Assembly: GCA_942493145.1 (NCBI GenBank)
Contig: OW818679.1
Span: 1,798,001-1,862,000 of the forward strand
Length of the DNA: 64,000 bases
Reading direction: 5' to 3'
Source: ENR-C20 sp942493145
GTDB lineage: Bacteria > Bacillota > Clostridia > Acetivibrionales > DTU013
In this document: positions 9,488 through 18,210 of the stretch, in pieces
Layout of the letters: each line of letters begins with the position of its first letter
Position numbering within the stretch: the first letter of the stretch is position 1
Program-made: the position numbers and the translations under genes
The notes under the pieces: generated by a model
What the model was told of the DNA's origin: nothing
The model's database searches: none
Seen by the model: the letters and a program-made list of their open reading frames with translations, nothing else

Positions 9488-10570
9488 ATGGTTGAGTTTC
9501 CAGGACTTTGGGATTTAAAGTTATCCATCAGGCGGGAAGCTGTAGAGAATCTGTTCGGGATAGACGGCTTCAGTATTTACTGGTATGGTGTGATAATCGC
9601 CCTTGGCTTTATGCTGGCGGTTCTGCTAGGTGTCAAAAACAGCAGGAAATTCGGACTGGAGCCGGACAACATACTCGATATGATCCTGTTTGCAGCACCG
9701 GCTGCAATTGTCGGAGCCAGGCTTTTCTATGTCATATTCACATGGGAACTGTTCAGAGATAATCCAATGGATATACTCAATACAAGAAAAGGCGGCCTGG
9801 CGATTTATGGCGGGTTGATTGCAGGTATGATAACGGCATATATCTATTGCCGGTATAAGAAAATAAATCCTTTTAAGCTTCTGGATTTTGGTGTCCCATA
9901 TGTAGCCATGGCACAGGGAATTGGCCGTTGGGGCAATTTCTTCAACCAGGAGGCTTTTGGAGTACCAACCAACTTGCCTTGGAGGATGAACGGCGATATC
10001 ATTAACCAATATCTGACCGGTTTGGATCTCAGCGCCTGGGGAGCGCACCCTACTTTCCTTTATGAGTCTCTCTGGGATTTTGCGGTTTTCTTTTTCCTCA
10101 TTTGGTTCAGAAACAGGAAGAAGAAGGATGGGGAAGTGCTATGCCTGTACATGGTGGCTTATGGAGTGGGCAGGTTCTTTATTGAGGGCCTCAGGACGGA
10201 CAGCCTGATGCTCGGTGCGTCAGGCTTGAGGATATCACAGGTTCTTGCCGCATTATTTGCCATTGTTTTTATAGTGCTGTTTGTCATAATTAGAAAGAGG
10301 ACAAAAGCCAAAGCTGCTGAAGCAGAATTGGAAGCAAGTGTTGCTGCCGCATCCGAAGGCGCTTCTCAAAGCGTATATTCGGAGCTTTTGTCAAAGATAA
10401 AGGAAGAGTCCATGGAACATTCTAATGAAACAGTGGGACATTCCAAAGAAACGGTGGAACATTCCGAAGAAACAGTGGAACATTCCGAGGGGTCTGGACA
10501 GTCTGAAGAAGTGTATGAAGAATCTCCTGAAAAAGATGATAAAAAGGAAGATACACAGGAAGATAAATAG
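9488..10570 (+). CDS. lgt: prolipoprotein diacylglyceryl transferase
   Basis: Transfers diacylglycerol from phosphatidylglycerol to the lipobox cysteine of prolipoproteins at the membrane. About seven hydrophobic helices span residues 25-275, and the Lgt signature GRWGNFFNQEAFG is present. The loop that is AIHGG in many Lgt proteins reads AIYGG here. Beyond the normal end (~residue 280) there is an 80-residue hydrophilic tail containing a degenerate seven-residue repeat of the form ETVEHSE (four copies), built on a 21-bp DNA repeat around 10410-10500. Orthologues normally lack such a tail, which looks like a recent repeat expansion. Confidence 0.93.
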   Translation: MVEFPGLWDLKLSIRREAVENLFGIDGFSIYWYGVIIALGFMLAVLLGVKNSRKFGLEPDNILDMILFAAPAAIVGARLFYVIFTWELFRDNPMDILNTRKGGLAIYGGLIAGMITAYIYCRYKKINPFKLLDFGVPYVAMAQGIGRWGNFFNQEAFGVPTNLPWRMNGDIINQYLTGLDLSAWGAHPTFLYESLWDFAVFFFLIWFRNRKKKDGEVLCLYMVAYGVGRFFIEGLRTDSLMLGASGLRISQVLAALFAIVFIVLFVIIRKRTKAKAAEAELEASVAAASEGASQSVYSELLSKIKEESMEHSNETVGHSKETVEHSEETVEHSEGSGQSEEVYEESPEKDDKKEDTQEDK

Positions 10571-10584
10571 GAAGAGCCATAAAA

Positions 10585-11769
10585 ATGTATTATGTTGAGA
10601 AGACCAAAGGGACCAACTTCATAAAGCAGTTTGATTTTCCATTGTTCATATCGATACTGGTCCTTTCTATGATTGGAATCACAGTACTGATGAGTGCCCT
10701 TGGAATCAAGCCACCCATCATGCAATGGATCAATCCTGAAAATGTCGTGGAAGGAACACCTACGGCTTGGGCGTTATGGTTCAAGCAGTTGGCCTGCCTT
10801 GTAGCGGGTATTGTCATAGCGCTTGTTTTAAGCACTATTGACTATAAGGACTTCAAGACATTGGGGATAGTACTCTATATCGTAAGTGTAATTCTGCTTG
10901 TATTGGTACTATTCATAGGAAAAGAAACCAATGGAGCCAAAAGTTGGCTTGTATTGCCTGTTATAGGGCAGTTCCAACCTTCAGAGCTATCGAAGGTCGC
11001 GCTTGTTGTAGTGATCCCTGTTTTTTTTGAAAGGCTCAAGGAAGGGCAGGACAAAGCTAAGAACACCTTAAAGCTGATAATATATTTCCTGATCCTCATT
11101 ACACTTATACTGCTGCAGAGGGATGTAGGCACTACTATGGTAATAGTGTTTTCATTCATAGTGATGCTTTTTGTATATGGCATACCTTACAGGTACTTTG
11201 TGATTGCAATAGGTGCATTTACGGCATCGACTCCTTTGATTTGGCTTTTCGTACTGCCCAAATACCCGCATATCAAAGATAGGATATTGTCATTCCTGAA
11301 TCCTGAGTCGGATCTTTTGGGCAAAGGTCTGCAGGTACACAGGTCAAAAATGACCATTGGCTCAGGCCAGATAACAGGTCATGGTCTTTTTCAGGGAATC
11401 CAGACCCAGAACAGTGTCCCATTCAAACAGAATGACTTTATATTTTCCGTTGTAGGAGAGGAACTGGGCTTCATTGGCTGTATGGTCGTACTGTTGCTTG
11501 TATTTTTCATCCTTTTCAGATGTCTTTATATTGCAAGAAATTCAAGAGATGAATATGGGAAGTTTATAGTAGTTGGTATAACTGCCATTTTAGCATTTCA
11601 CTTTATTGAGAATATAGGAATGAGCATAGGGGTATTGCCGGTTACCGGCATTCCTTTGCCTTTCATGAGCCAGGGTGGCAGCGCGCTTATAACAAATTAT
11701 ATGTCCGCAGGCATACTCTTAAGTGTGTCCATGCGCAGGAAACGGGCTATATTTAACAGCAGCCAGTAG
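10585..11769 (+). CDS. rodA: RodA/FtsW-family SEDS peptidoglycan polymerase
   Basis: A 394-residue protein with about ten helices and SEDS landmarks: KSWLVLPVIGQFQPSELSK, the FKQNDFIFSVVGEELGFIG loop, and the terminal PVTGIPLPFMSQGGSAL motif. SEDS proteins are glycosyltransferases that polymerise lipid II, or flippases by older views, paired with a class B PBP. A second SEDS gene sits in the dcw cluster at 20736, so this one is likelier to be the elongation (RodA) member, but the assignment is inferred from position. The sequence carries an insertion near residues 45-65 (MQWINPENVVEGTPTAW) between helices 1 and 2. Confidence 0.82.
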   Translation: MYYVEKTKGTNFIKQFDFPLFISILVLSMIGITVLMSALGIKPPIMQWINPENVVEGTPTAWALWFKQLACLVAGIVIALVLSTIDYKDFKTLGIVLYIVSVILLVLVLFIGKETNGAKSWLVLPVIGQFQPSELSKVALVVVIPVFFERLKEGQDKAKNTLKLIIYFLILITLILLQRDVGTTMVIVFSFIVMLFVYGIPYRYFVIAIGAFTASTPLIWLFVLPKYPHIKDRILSFLNPESDLLGKGLQVHRSKMTIGSGQITGHGLFQGIQTQNSVPFKQNDFIFSVVGEELGFIGCMVVLLLVFFILFRCLYIARNSRDEYGKFIVVGITAILAFHFIENIGMSIGVLPVTGIPLPFMSQGGSALITNYMSAGILLSVSMRRKRAIFNSSQ

Positions 11770-11828
11770 CATGTTTTTACTGTTGTTCACGTCTGATATA
11801 TCAAATTTCTAAATAAGAAAAAAGAAAC

Positions 11829-11876
11829 AAACCAGAAAAAAGGTAGGACGTTTTGTCCTATCTTTTTTTTTGGTTT
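11829..11876 (+). terminator. Rho-independent terminator after rodA
   Basis: AGGTAGGAC (11841-11849) pairs with GTCCTATCT (11855-11863), followed by a run of T. The stem can extend through A/T tracts to an outer AAACCA/TGGTTT pair, giving an unusually long hairpin that could also terminate transcription from the other side. It separates the lgt-rodA operon from mraZ. Confidence 0.85.
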
Positions 11877-11943
11877 GATATTAATAAGAAAAACATTAAA
11901 AATTATTTCGAAAAACACTTGTAATTTTCATAAATATGCAATA

Positions 11944-11979
11944 AAATGGTTGCAAGTGGTAGGAAGTGGAGAGAAGTGG
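11944..11979 (+). promoter_or_regulatory. MraZ operator repeats
   Basis: Three perfect AAGTGG hexamers start at 11954, 11964 and 11974, exactly one helical turn (10 bp) apart, and a degenerate AAATGG lies at 11944 in the same phase. MraZ is known to bind tandem GTGG/TGGG-type repeats just upstream of its own gene and repress the dcw operon. The position, about 30-65 bp before the mraZ start, fits autoregulation. Confidence 0.8.
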
Positions 11980-12010
11980 TGAAAACAACCTGAGATATGA
12001 GGTGAAATAA

Positions 12011-12442
12011 TTGCTCTATGGTGAATTTCAACACACGGTAGATCCCAAGGGAAGGGTTATAGTCCCTTTTAGATTCAGGGAAGACCTCGGTGAGAAATTC
12101 ATCCTGACCAAAGGTTTGGATGGGTGTCTTTCAGCTTATTCTAAAACCGAATGGGACAAGTTCGATGCAAAGCTCTCACAGTTACCCACATCGGACAAGG
12201 AAGCCAGGGCATATGCAAGATTCTTTTATTCAGGGGCCATAGAGTGTGAAACGGATAAACAGGGAAGAATACTGGTACCACAAAACCTGAGGGAATATGC
12301 TGGCCTTGAAAAAGATATTTATGTAATCGGGGTATCAGCAAGAGCGGAAATATGGGACAAGGCCAGGTGGGAAGCTGTAAATGCAGATGAGACCCTGAGG
12401 CCGGACAACATAGCCAAAAAGATGGAAATGTACGGGATCTGA
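12011..12442 (+). CDS. mraZ: transcriptional regulator MraZ
   Basis: A 143-residue protein with two SpoVT/AbrB-like MraZ half-domains, each carrying a DxKGR-type motif: TVDPKGRVIVPFRFRE near residue 10 and TDKQGRILVPQNLRE near residue 82. The start is TTG 12011 with GAGGTGA upstream; the protein must begin here because LYGEFQHTVDPKGR is the conserved N-terminus. It is the first dcw gene, and the repeat operator before it indicates autoregulation. rsmH begins 10 nt after its stop. Confidence 0.95.
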   Translation: MLYGEFQHTVDPKGRVIVPFRFREDLGEKFILTKGLDGCLSAYSKTEWDKFDAKLSQLPTSDKEARAYARFFYSGAIECETDKQGRILVPQNLREYAGLEKDIYVIGVSARAEIWDKARWEAVNADETLRPDNIAKKMEMYGI

Positions 12443-12452
12443 GGTGGATAAA

Positions 12453-13395
12453 ATGGAATTCGAACACAAATCCGTACTACTTGATGAATGTATTGAAAAC
12501 CTGAATATAAAAGAAAATGGGATATATATAGACGGTACGCTCGGGGGGTGCCGGACACTCTTCGGAAATATACACAAGATTGGGCAAAGACGGTCTGCTG
12601 TTGGGAATAGACCAGGATGATTTTGCACTTGAGACATCGGCAAAAAGGTTGGCCGATATAGGTGGACAAGCCCGGTTCATTACACATAAAGGCAACTTCA
12701 GGGAAATAAAGACGATTTGCAACAAGGTTGGACTGGATGGGGTGGACGGCATACTGCTGGACCTGGGGGTTTCCTCACACCAGCTTGACGAAGCGGAAAG
12801 AGGCTTCAGCTATCAAAAGGACGCACCTCTGGATATGAGGATGGACAGGACACAAAAGCTGGATGCCTTAAGTATAGTGAACACATACGATGAACGCGAA
12901 ATAGCGCGAATAATCAGGGACTATGGCGAAGAGAACTGGTGGGCAAGGATAGCGGCATTCATTGTGAGAGAAAGAAAAGAAAAGCCCATCGAAACCACAT
13001 GGCAGCTTGTAGATGTTATTAAAGCAGCAATCCCCAGTTCGGCAAGACGCGATGGACCACACCCGGCGAAAAGGACATTCCAGGCACTACGTATAGCTGT
13101 GAATGACGAACTGGGTGCCCTGCAGCAGGTGGTAGGCGATGCGGTTTCAATACTCAGGCCGGGGGGCAGGATTTGCATAATAACCTTCCATTCACTGGAA
13201 GACAGGATAGTGAAAAATGAATTTCAGTCAAGGGAAAAACCCTGTACATGCCCCAGAAGCTTTCCGGTGTGCATATGCGGAAAAGTACCAGAACTGAAGG
13301 TGATCAGCAGGAAACCAATCCTTCCGTCGGAACCGGAGCTTGAAGGAAATCCAAGGTCAAGAAGTGCGAAGCTCAGGGTGGCGGAAAAGGTTTAG
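12453..13395 (+). pseudogene. rsmH: 16S rRNA m4C1402 methyltransferase gene with a 1-nt frameshift
   Basis: RsmH (MraW) methylates N4 of C1402 in 16S rRNA. Reading from ATG 12453 gives MEFEHKSVLLDECIENL and YIDGTLGG, the expected start and SAM-binding opening, but the frame breaks at a G6 run (12543-12548). One base fewer would give GTLGGAGHSSEIYT and continue without interruption to the TAG at 13395, for 313 residues, the normal RsmH length. The rest is intact, including LDLGVSSHQLDEAERGFSY and ITFHSLEDRIVK. A homopolymer sequencing error, a real mutation, or slippage at G6 are all possible. rsmH is widely conserved, so an assembly error is a serious option. Confidence 0.85.
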
Positions 13396-13414
13396 GAATA
13401 AATTTACTAATCAA

Positions 13415-13705
13415 CTTACTAAAGAAAAGGTTGTTAAAGTACAAAAGAAGGATAACTTACAAAAGAAAAAGGGCTCAACTTACTAAAGACCTTGAAAAAG
13501 GTAATTAACAAAGTACAAAAGAGAAAGTACACAAAAGAGAAAGTACAAAAGAGGAATTACTAAAGAAAAGTTACAAAAGAAGACGGTACAAAAGAAAAAA
13601 CGAAAAGAAAAACCAAAGAAGAGCAAGGTAAGTGTACAAAAGAAAAGAAAAGCAAAAAACCGTACTAATGAAAAACCAGAAAAGACAGTACCAAAGAAGA
13701 ATTAC
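13415..13705 (+). repeat. purine-rich intergenic repeat tract
   Basis: About 290 bp between rsmH and the ftsL-like gene is made of degenerate copies of TACAAAAGAA / TACTAAAGAA spaced roughly 10-30 bp apart, on a strand that is almost all A and G apart from the TAC. All three forward frames carry stops (TAA, TAG), so it does not encode one protein. It lies inside the dcw transcription unit and would be transcribed as an unstructured purine-rich RNA. I know no function for it. Confidence 0.6.
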
Positions 13706-13736
13706 CGGATACACCAATGATTTCAACTAATGTTCC

Positions 13737-13765
13737 CCGGAGGCATGGCATATGCCAGCCTCCGG
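13737..13765. other. strong hairpin before the ftsL-like gene
   Basis: CCGGAGGC pairs with GCCTCCGG around an inner palindrome TGGCATATGCCA. It is the most stable stem in the rsmH-ftsL gap but has no T run after it, so it is not a simple terminator. It could stabilise or process the dcw mRNA. Confidence 0.45.
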
Positions 13766-13857
13766 ATTAATCATCCTTACAGCCGAAACTTTACAAAGCG
13801 CACTGACGGCTACGTCTCAAGAAATCCCGGTATAAATTGATGTCGAGGTGAATACAA

Positions 13858-14355
13858 TTGATAGAAAAGGGCTACAGCTACATCGACGGTTCAACTGCTA
13901 AAAAACTCGTATATGATGTTTATGAGGATAATCAGGTCTTAAAGGCCAAAAAACAATATAAAGACAACAGAAAACAAAAAGCCAGATTTATACTTACGCT
14001 CATTATTATTCTGGCTGCAGCGCTTTTAGTCATGTTCAGGTTTGCGATGATAACACAAATGAGTTATAATATCAGCAACAGTCAAAAGGACTACGAAGAC
14101 ATCAGAAACAAGAACGCTCTCTTGCGTCTCCAGATTGAAAAGGAAACAGACCTTGATAATTTAAGGCTGCTTGCAGAAACCAGGTTGGGGATGCAGGATC
14201 CGGATAAAAGTCAGATTGTATACATTAGTGTACCAAGGAATGACTATACCATTGTAATGGATACAGGCAAAGAAGATGCAGCTTCCGGCATCAGCTTGTT
14301 TAAAGGGTTTCTTGAAGAGAGTGCCGCAGGTGTAACAAGCTTGTTGACCAGGTAG
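13858..14355 (+). CDS. FtsL-like septum protein
   Basis: A 165-residue bitopic protein in the ftsL position between rsmH and spoVD. Residues ~1-45 are charged and cytoplasmic, ~46-65 are one hydrophobic helix (FILTLIIILAAALLVMF), and ~75-110 form a coiled coil (YEDIRNKNALLRLQIEKETD). The LAETRLGMQDPDKSQIVYI segment that follows is typical of FtsL/DivIC proteins. The start is TTG 13858, with AGGTGA about 8 nt upstream. FtsL joins DivIB and DivIC to recruit and activate FtsW and its PBP at the septum. FtsL proteins diverge quickly, so the call rests on topology and context. Confidence 0.8.
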   Translation: MIEKGYSYIDGSTAKKLVYDVYEDNQVLKAKKQYKDNRKQKARFILTLIIILAAALLVMFRFAMITQMSYNISNSQKDYEDIRNKNALLRLQIEKETDLDNLRLLAETRLGMQDPDKSQIVYISVPRNDYTIVMDTGKEDAASGISLFKGFLEESAAGVTSLLTR

Positions 14356-14456
14356 ATAGCGAAAGATTATAGCTTTAGTACCATGGGCTGTGGATAGGTG
14401 TGAAATTTCGTTTTTTGCACAGTCCACCGCCTTTTTTAATATCAGGAGGGTGACAC

Positions 14457-16643
14457 ATGGGGGTTCCGGGGATCAACTTCAAAAAGAGGCTTCTAGTATT
14501 ACTTGTTTTATTTTCAGTGGCAGCAGCTGCACTTGTCGTACGTATTGCCTTCATTCAATTCGTACAGGGCGAGGAGCTGCAGAAGAAAGCCTTTCTGCAG
14601 CAAAACAGCAGACGCACCATAAGCCCTATAAGAGGAACTATATATGACAGGAATGGGAAAGAACTTGCTATCAGTGTGCAGGTCGGAACAATAACCTGCA
14701 GCCCCAATGACATAAAAAATTGCGACTTACCTGCCGAAGATATCGCTGAAGGGCTTGCCGGCATACTTGGTATGGATTACGAAAAGGTGCTTTCGCAGAT
14801 TACAAAAGACACTGCATATGTGGTGATCAAGAAAAAAGTCGATCTTGAAACAGAGGATAAAGTAAGGCAATGGCTGAAAGATAATAAAATCACAGGAATC
14901 AATATAGATGAGGATGCAAAGCGATATTACCCGAATGGGAATCTTGCATCACATATCATAGGCTTTACAGGAACAGACAATCAGGGCCTTAGCGGTATCG
15001 AAAGCATTAAAGAAAAATATCTGAAGGGTGTTCCCGGAAAGATACTAAGCGAAGTTGATGCCAAGGGCAGAGCTCTGCCTCTGTCCACCGAAAAAAGGAT
15101 AGATGCCGAGGATGGACTGAATGTAGTATTGACCATAGATGAAACGATACAATACCTTGCCACAAAAACCCTTGAAAAGGCGATTGACGATTACAAGGTA
15201 AAGCAGGGTGGCGTTGTGATAGTAATGGATCCAAGGACCGGTGACATACTGGCAATGGTGTCAAAGCCCGATTTCGACCTGAACCAGCCTTTTGCCGCTC
15301 CTGAAGGTGTTGAAGGAGTGGATGCTGCGACATGGGATGGGACATCCAGCGAATCTGTGAAGCTTCTGAACAAAACTGTCTGGAGAAACAAGGCCATATC
15401 CGATACATATGAACCGGGATCTACATTCAAGAGCTTCACAACAGCCGCAGGACTGGAAGAAGGTGTTGTCAACCCGGATACAGTAACAAATGACCTGCCT
15501 GTTGAGGTGGGAGGCTGGACCATAAGCTGCTGGAGAAAAGGCAGGGAACATGGAACAGAAACCTTCCGCGAGGCAGTCTATAATTCATGCAACCCTGTTT
15601 TTGTAAAGGTGGCACAGGGCCTCGGCGTGAACAGGTTTTACAAATACCTGAAGGCATTCGGTTTTTATGAAAAAACGGGAATAGGCCTGTATGGCGAGGG
15701 CGCATCCCTGTTTCAGGAGAAGCCTAAGGAAATAGACATGGCTGCTGCATCCTTCGGTCAACGGTTCACCATTACCCCCATCCAGCTTATTACCGGCTAT
15801 ACTGCAATCATTAACAATGGAAACCTGATGAAACCAAGGCTGGTAAAGGAATTGACCGATTCCGAAGGGAATATTGTTGAAAAATATGAGCCTGAGGTTT
15901 TAAGGACGGTAATTTCCAAAAAGACTTCAGAAACCATTAAGGATATTCTTGAGGGCGTTGTCTCTGCACCGAATGCGACAGGAGGCAATGCTTATGTTAA
16001 GGGGTACAGGATAGCAGGAAAGACAGGAACCTCCCAGACCACTGTCAAGGATGTCAGGATAGCATCCTTCTGCGGGTTCGCGCCGGCAGACAACCCAGTG
16101 GTCAGCGTATTGGTGGTCCTTTTTGATCCAAAGGGTGAGTCATACATGGGAGGTGCCATTGCTGCGCCAACCGCTGGCAAGATACTAGAAGATGTGCTGA
16201 ACTATCTTCAGGTGGAGAAAAGGTATACCGAAGAGGATTTGGCGAGCATCAAAAAAGAAGTGTTCGTGCCTGAGGTGAGAAAAAAGACCGTTGAGGAAGC
16301 GGTGAAAGCCCTCAAGGAACGTGGATTGAAATATATTGTGGAAGGTGACGGGAACACTGCCAGCACTGTCGTGGAACAAATGCCGAAACCGAATGCAAGT
16401 ATACCTCAGGACTCAGTGGTGATACTCTATACATACAAGCCGGATCAGGAAGTCGCCGTAACAGTGCCCGACCTTTCAAACAAAACTCTTTCAGAAGCTG
16501 AGGAGGCACTTGAGAAGGTTGGACTGAACATAAAGGTCACTGGCAACGGCACTGTGGTAAATCAGTCAAGCGAACCGGGAACCTCGGTAGCAAAGGGTAC
16601 TGTGGTCGAGGTTGAATTCTTGCAGCTTAATAATGTAGAATAG
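14457..16643 (+). CDS. spoVD: class B penicillin-binding protein with PASTA domains (SpoVD/PBP2B type)
   Basis: A 728-residue transpeptidase. One N-terminal membrane helix (residues ~10-30) is followed by a dimerisation domain that opens with ISPIRGTIYDRNGKELA. The transpeptidase domain spans ~245-570 with catalytic SxxK at Ser322 (PGSTFKSF), the SxN motif (NSCNP) and KTGTS near residue 523. Two PASTA domains end the protein (about 600-660 and 665-728). It crosslinks peptidoglycan at the division or spore septum together with a SEDS partner. Two adjacent paralogues (pbpB and spoVD) occur in some Firmicutes; only one is here, so its division versus sporulation role is open. Confidence 0.92.
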   Translation: MGVPGINFKKRLLVLLVLFSVAAAALVVRIAFIQFVQGEELQKKAFLQQNSRRTISPIRGTIYDRNGKELAISVQVGTITCSPNDIKNCDLPAEDIAEGLAGILGMDYEKVLSQITKDTAYVVIKKKVDLETEDKVRQWLKDNKITGINIDEDAKRYYPNGNLASHIIGFTGTDNQGLSGIESIKEKYLKGVPGKILSEVDAKGRALPLSTEKRIDAEDGLNVVLTIDETIQYLATKTLEKAIDDYKVKQGGVVIVMDPRTGDILAMVSKPDFDLNQPFAAPEGVEGVDAATWDGTSSESVKLLNKTVWRNKAISDTYEPGSTFKSFTTAAGLEEGVVNPDTVTNDLPVEVGGWTISCWRKGREHGTETFREAVYNSCNPVFVKVAQGLGVNRFYKYLKAFGFYEKTGIGLYGEGASLFQEKPKEIDMAAASFGQRFTITPIQLITGYTAIINNGNLMKPRLVKELTDSEGNIVEKYEPEVLRTVISKKTSETIKDILEGVVSAPNATGGNAYVKGYRIAGKTGTSQTTVKDVRIASFCGFAPADNPVVSVLVVLFDPKGESYMGGAIAAPTAGKILEDVLNYLQVEKRYTEEDLASIKKEVFVPEVRKKTVEEAVKALKERGLKYIVEGDGNTASTVVEQMPKPNASIPQDSVVILYTYKPDQEVAVTVPDLSNKTLSEAEEALEKVGLNIKVTGNGTVVNQSSEPGTSVAKGTVVEVEFLQLNNVE

Positions 16644-16695
16644 ATAATGTTATTATGTTGGTAACGGTAAATAATACAGATGGCGGAGGGTTGAC

Positions 16696-18144
16696 ATGCT
16701 GCTGAAAAATATTGTTGAAGGACTCGGGATAGTTGAATCGAAGGGCACACTGGATGTAAACATAAAGGGAATAGCCTACGACTCCAGAAAAGTCAGGGAA
16801 GGCTACCTGTTCGTATGCATAGACGGAACCACTACAGACGGCCACAAATTCGTGCCGCAGGCTCTGGAGAGTGGTGCTGCTGCGTTTATTGTCCAAAAGG
16901 ATGTTGACGTTCCGGAAGGAACACCGGTCATAAGGACAGATGATACCCGATATGCACTTGCATTCGTATCGGATGCCTTCTATGAGCATCCGTCAAGAAA
17001 ATTCAATCTTACCGGGATTACAGGCACAAAGGGTAAAACCACAACAACTTTCATGGTGAAATCCATCCTTGATACTGCAATGCAAAAGGTGGGTGTGGTC
17101 GGGACACTCGGGACCAAGATTGGTGACAGGGCTATATACACCGACAGGACCACACCTGAATCCCTCGATCTGCAATCAGTTTTTGATGAAATGAATGATG
17201 ATGGCGTACAAAGTGCTGTAATGGAGGTTTCCTCACAGGGCCTCCAACTGCACAGGGTAAGCTGCTGTGATTTCGATACAGGTGTATTCACCAACTTCTC
17301 CAAGGACCATATCGGACCTAAGGAGCACTCCTCGATGGAGGATTACCTCAATGCCAAAATGAAGCTTTTTAAAATGTGTAAAAAGGGATTGGTGAATGCA
17401 GACAGTGAATTTGCAGTGAAGATAATAGAAAATGCAACCTGCCCGGTAATGACCTTCGGTATTGACAGGGATGCCGACATTATGGCCAAAAACATAGTCA
17501 AACGCCCACAGAGCGTTGAATTCACAGCTGTAACCCCCTGGTTCATAGGCGACATAACCGTGAATATACCGGGCAAATTCAGTGTTTACAATGCGCTGGC
17601 AGCTATAGGAGTATGCGGAATACAGGGAATACCCTTTGATACTGTGAAAGACGGGCTTGCCAAGGTTCAGGTACCAGGAAGGGCAGAACTGGTTGAAACC
17701 GGCAGGGACTATGTCGTAATGATAGACTATGCCCACACACCGGACAGCCTGGAAAATATTCTGAGCACGGTCAAGGATTACACACCAGGAAGGGTTTTGA
17801 GCCTTTTCGGATGTGGCGGTGACAGGGACCGTACAAAACGACCCATAATGGGAAGGATATCCGGAGAATTGGCGGATTATACCATAATAACCTCCGATAA
17901 CCCACGCACGGAAGACCCTGAGGCAATCGTAAGTGATATAGAAGAAGGAATCAAACTGACGGATGGAAAATACATATGTATCGTCGACCGTCGCGAAGCT
18001 ATAAGATATGCCCTTCTCAATGCTCAAAAGGGTGATGCGGTAGTTCTTGCAGGAAAAGGCCATGAAACGTACCAGACATTCAAGGACAAGACCATACATT
18101 TTGATGAACGGGAAGTTGTCAGGGAAATATTGGACAGCATTTGA
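16696..18144 (+). CDS. murE: UDP-MurNAc-tripeptide synthetase (meso-DAP adding)
   Basis: Adds the third stem-peptide residue to UDP-MurNAc-L-Ala-D-Glu in the cytoplasm. The 482-residue protein has the Mur-ligase N domain, the ATP-binding GTKGKTTTTFMVK loop near residue 112, and the central ERTTPE-like segment (DRTTPESLDLQS). The C-domain signature SDNPRTEDPEAI contains DNPR, the motif that marks meso-diaminopimelate specificity rather than lysine. GGCGGAGG precedes ATG 16696. The order spoVD-murE-murF-mraY is the standard dcw order. Confidence 0.96.
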   Translation: MLLKNIVEGLGIVESKGTLDVNIKGIAYDSRKVREGYLFVCIDGTTTDGHKFVPQALESGAAAFIVQKDVDVPEGTPVIRTDDTRYALAFVSDAFYEHPSRKFNLTGITGTKGKTTTTFMVKSILDTAMQKVGVVGTLGTKIGDRAIYTDRTTPESLDLQSVFDEMNDDGVQSAVMEVSSQGLQLHRVSCCDFDTGVFTNFSKDHIGPKEHSSMEDYLNAKMKLFKMCKKGLVNADSEFAVKIIENATCPVMTFGIDRDADIMAKNIVKRPQSVEFTAVTPWFIGDITVNIPGKFSVYNALAAIGVCGIQGIPFDTVKDGLAKVQVPGRAELVETGRDYVVMIDYAHTPDSLENILSTVKDYTPGRVLSLFGCGGDRDRTKRPIMGRISGELADYTIITSDNPRTEDPEAIVSDIEEGIKLTDGKYICIVDRREAIRYALLNAQKGDAVVLAGKGHETYQTFKDKTIHFDEREVVREILDSI

Positions 18145-18210
18145 TAAACCTGGATAAAAGAATCCTTCTTTGGATGAAAGAATCCTTCCAAAAGTAAGAG
18201 GAGTATAGAG

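Noticed and set aside
13415..13705. A missed coding gene between rsmH and the ftsL-like gene
   Set aside because: TAA and TAG stops occur in all forward frames and composition is a simple repeat.
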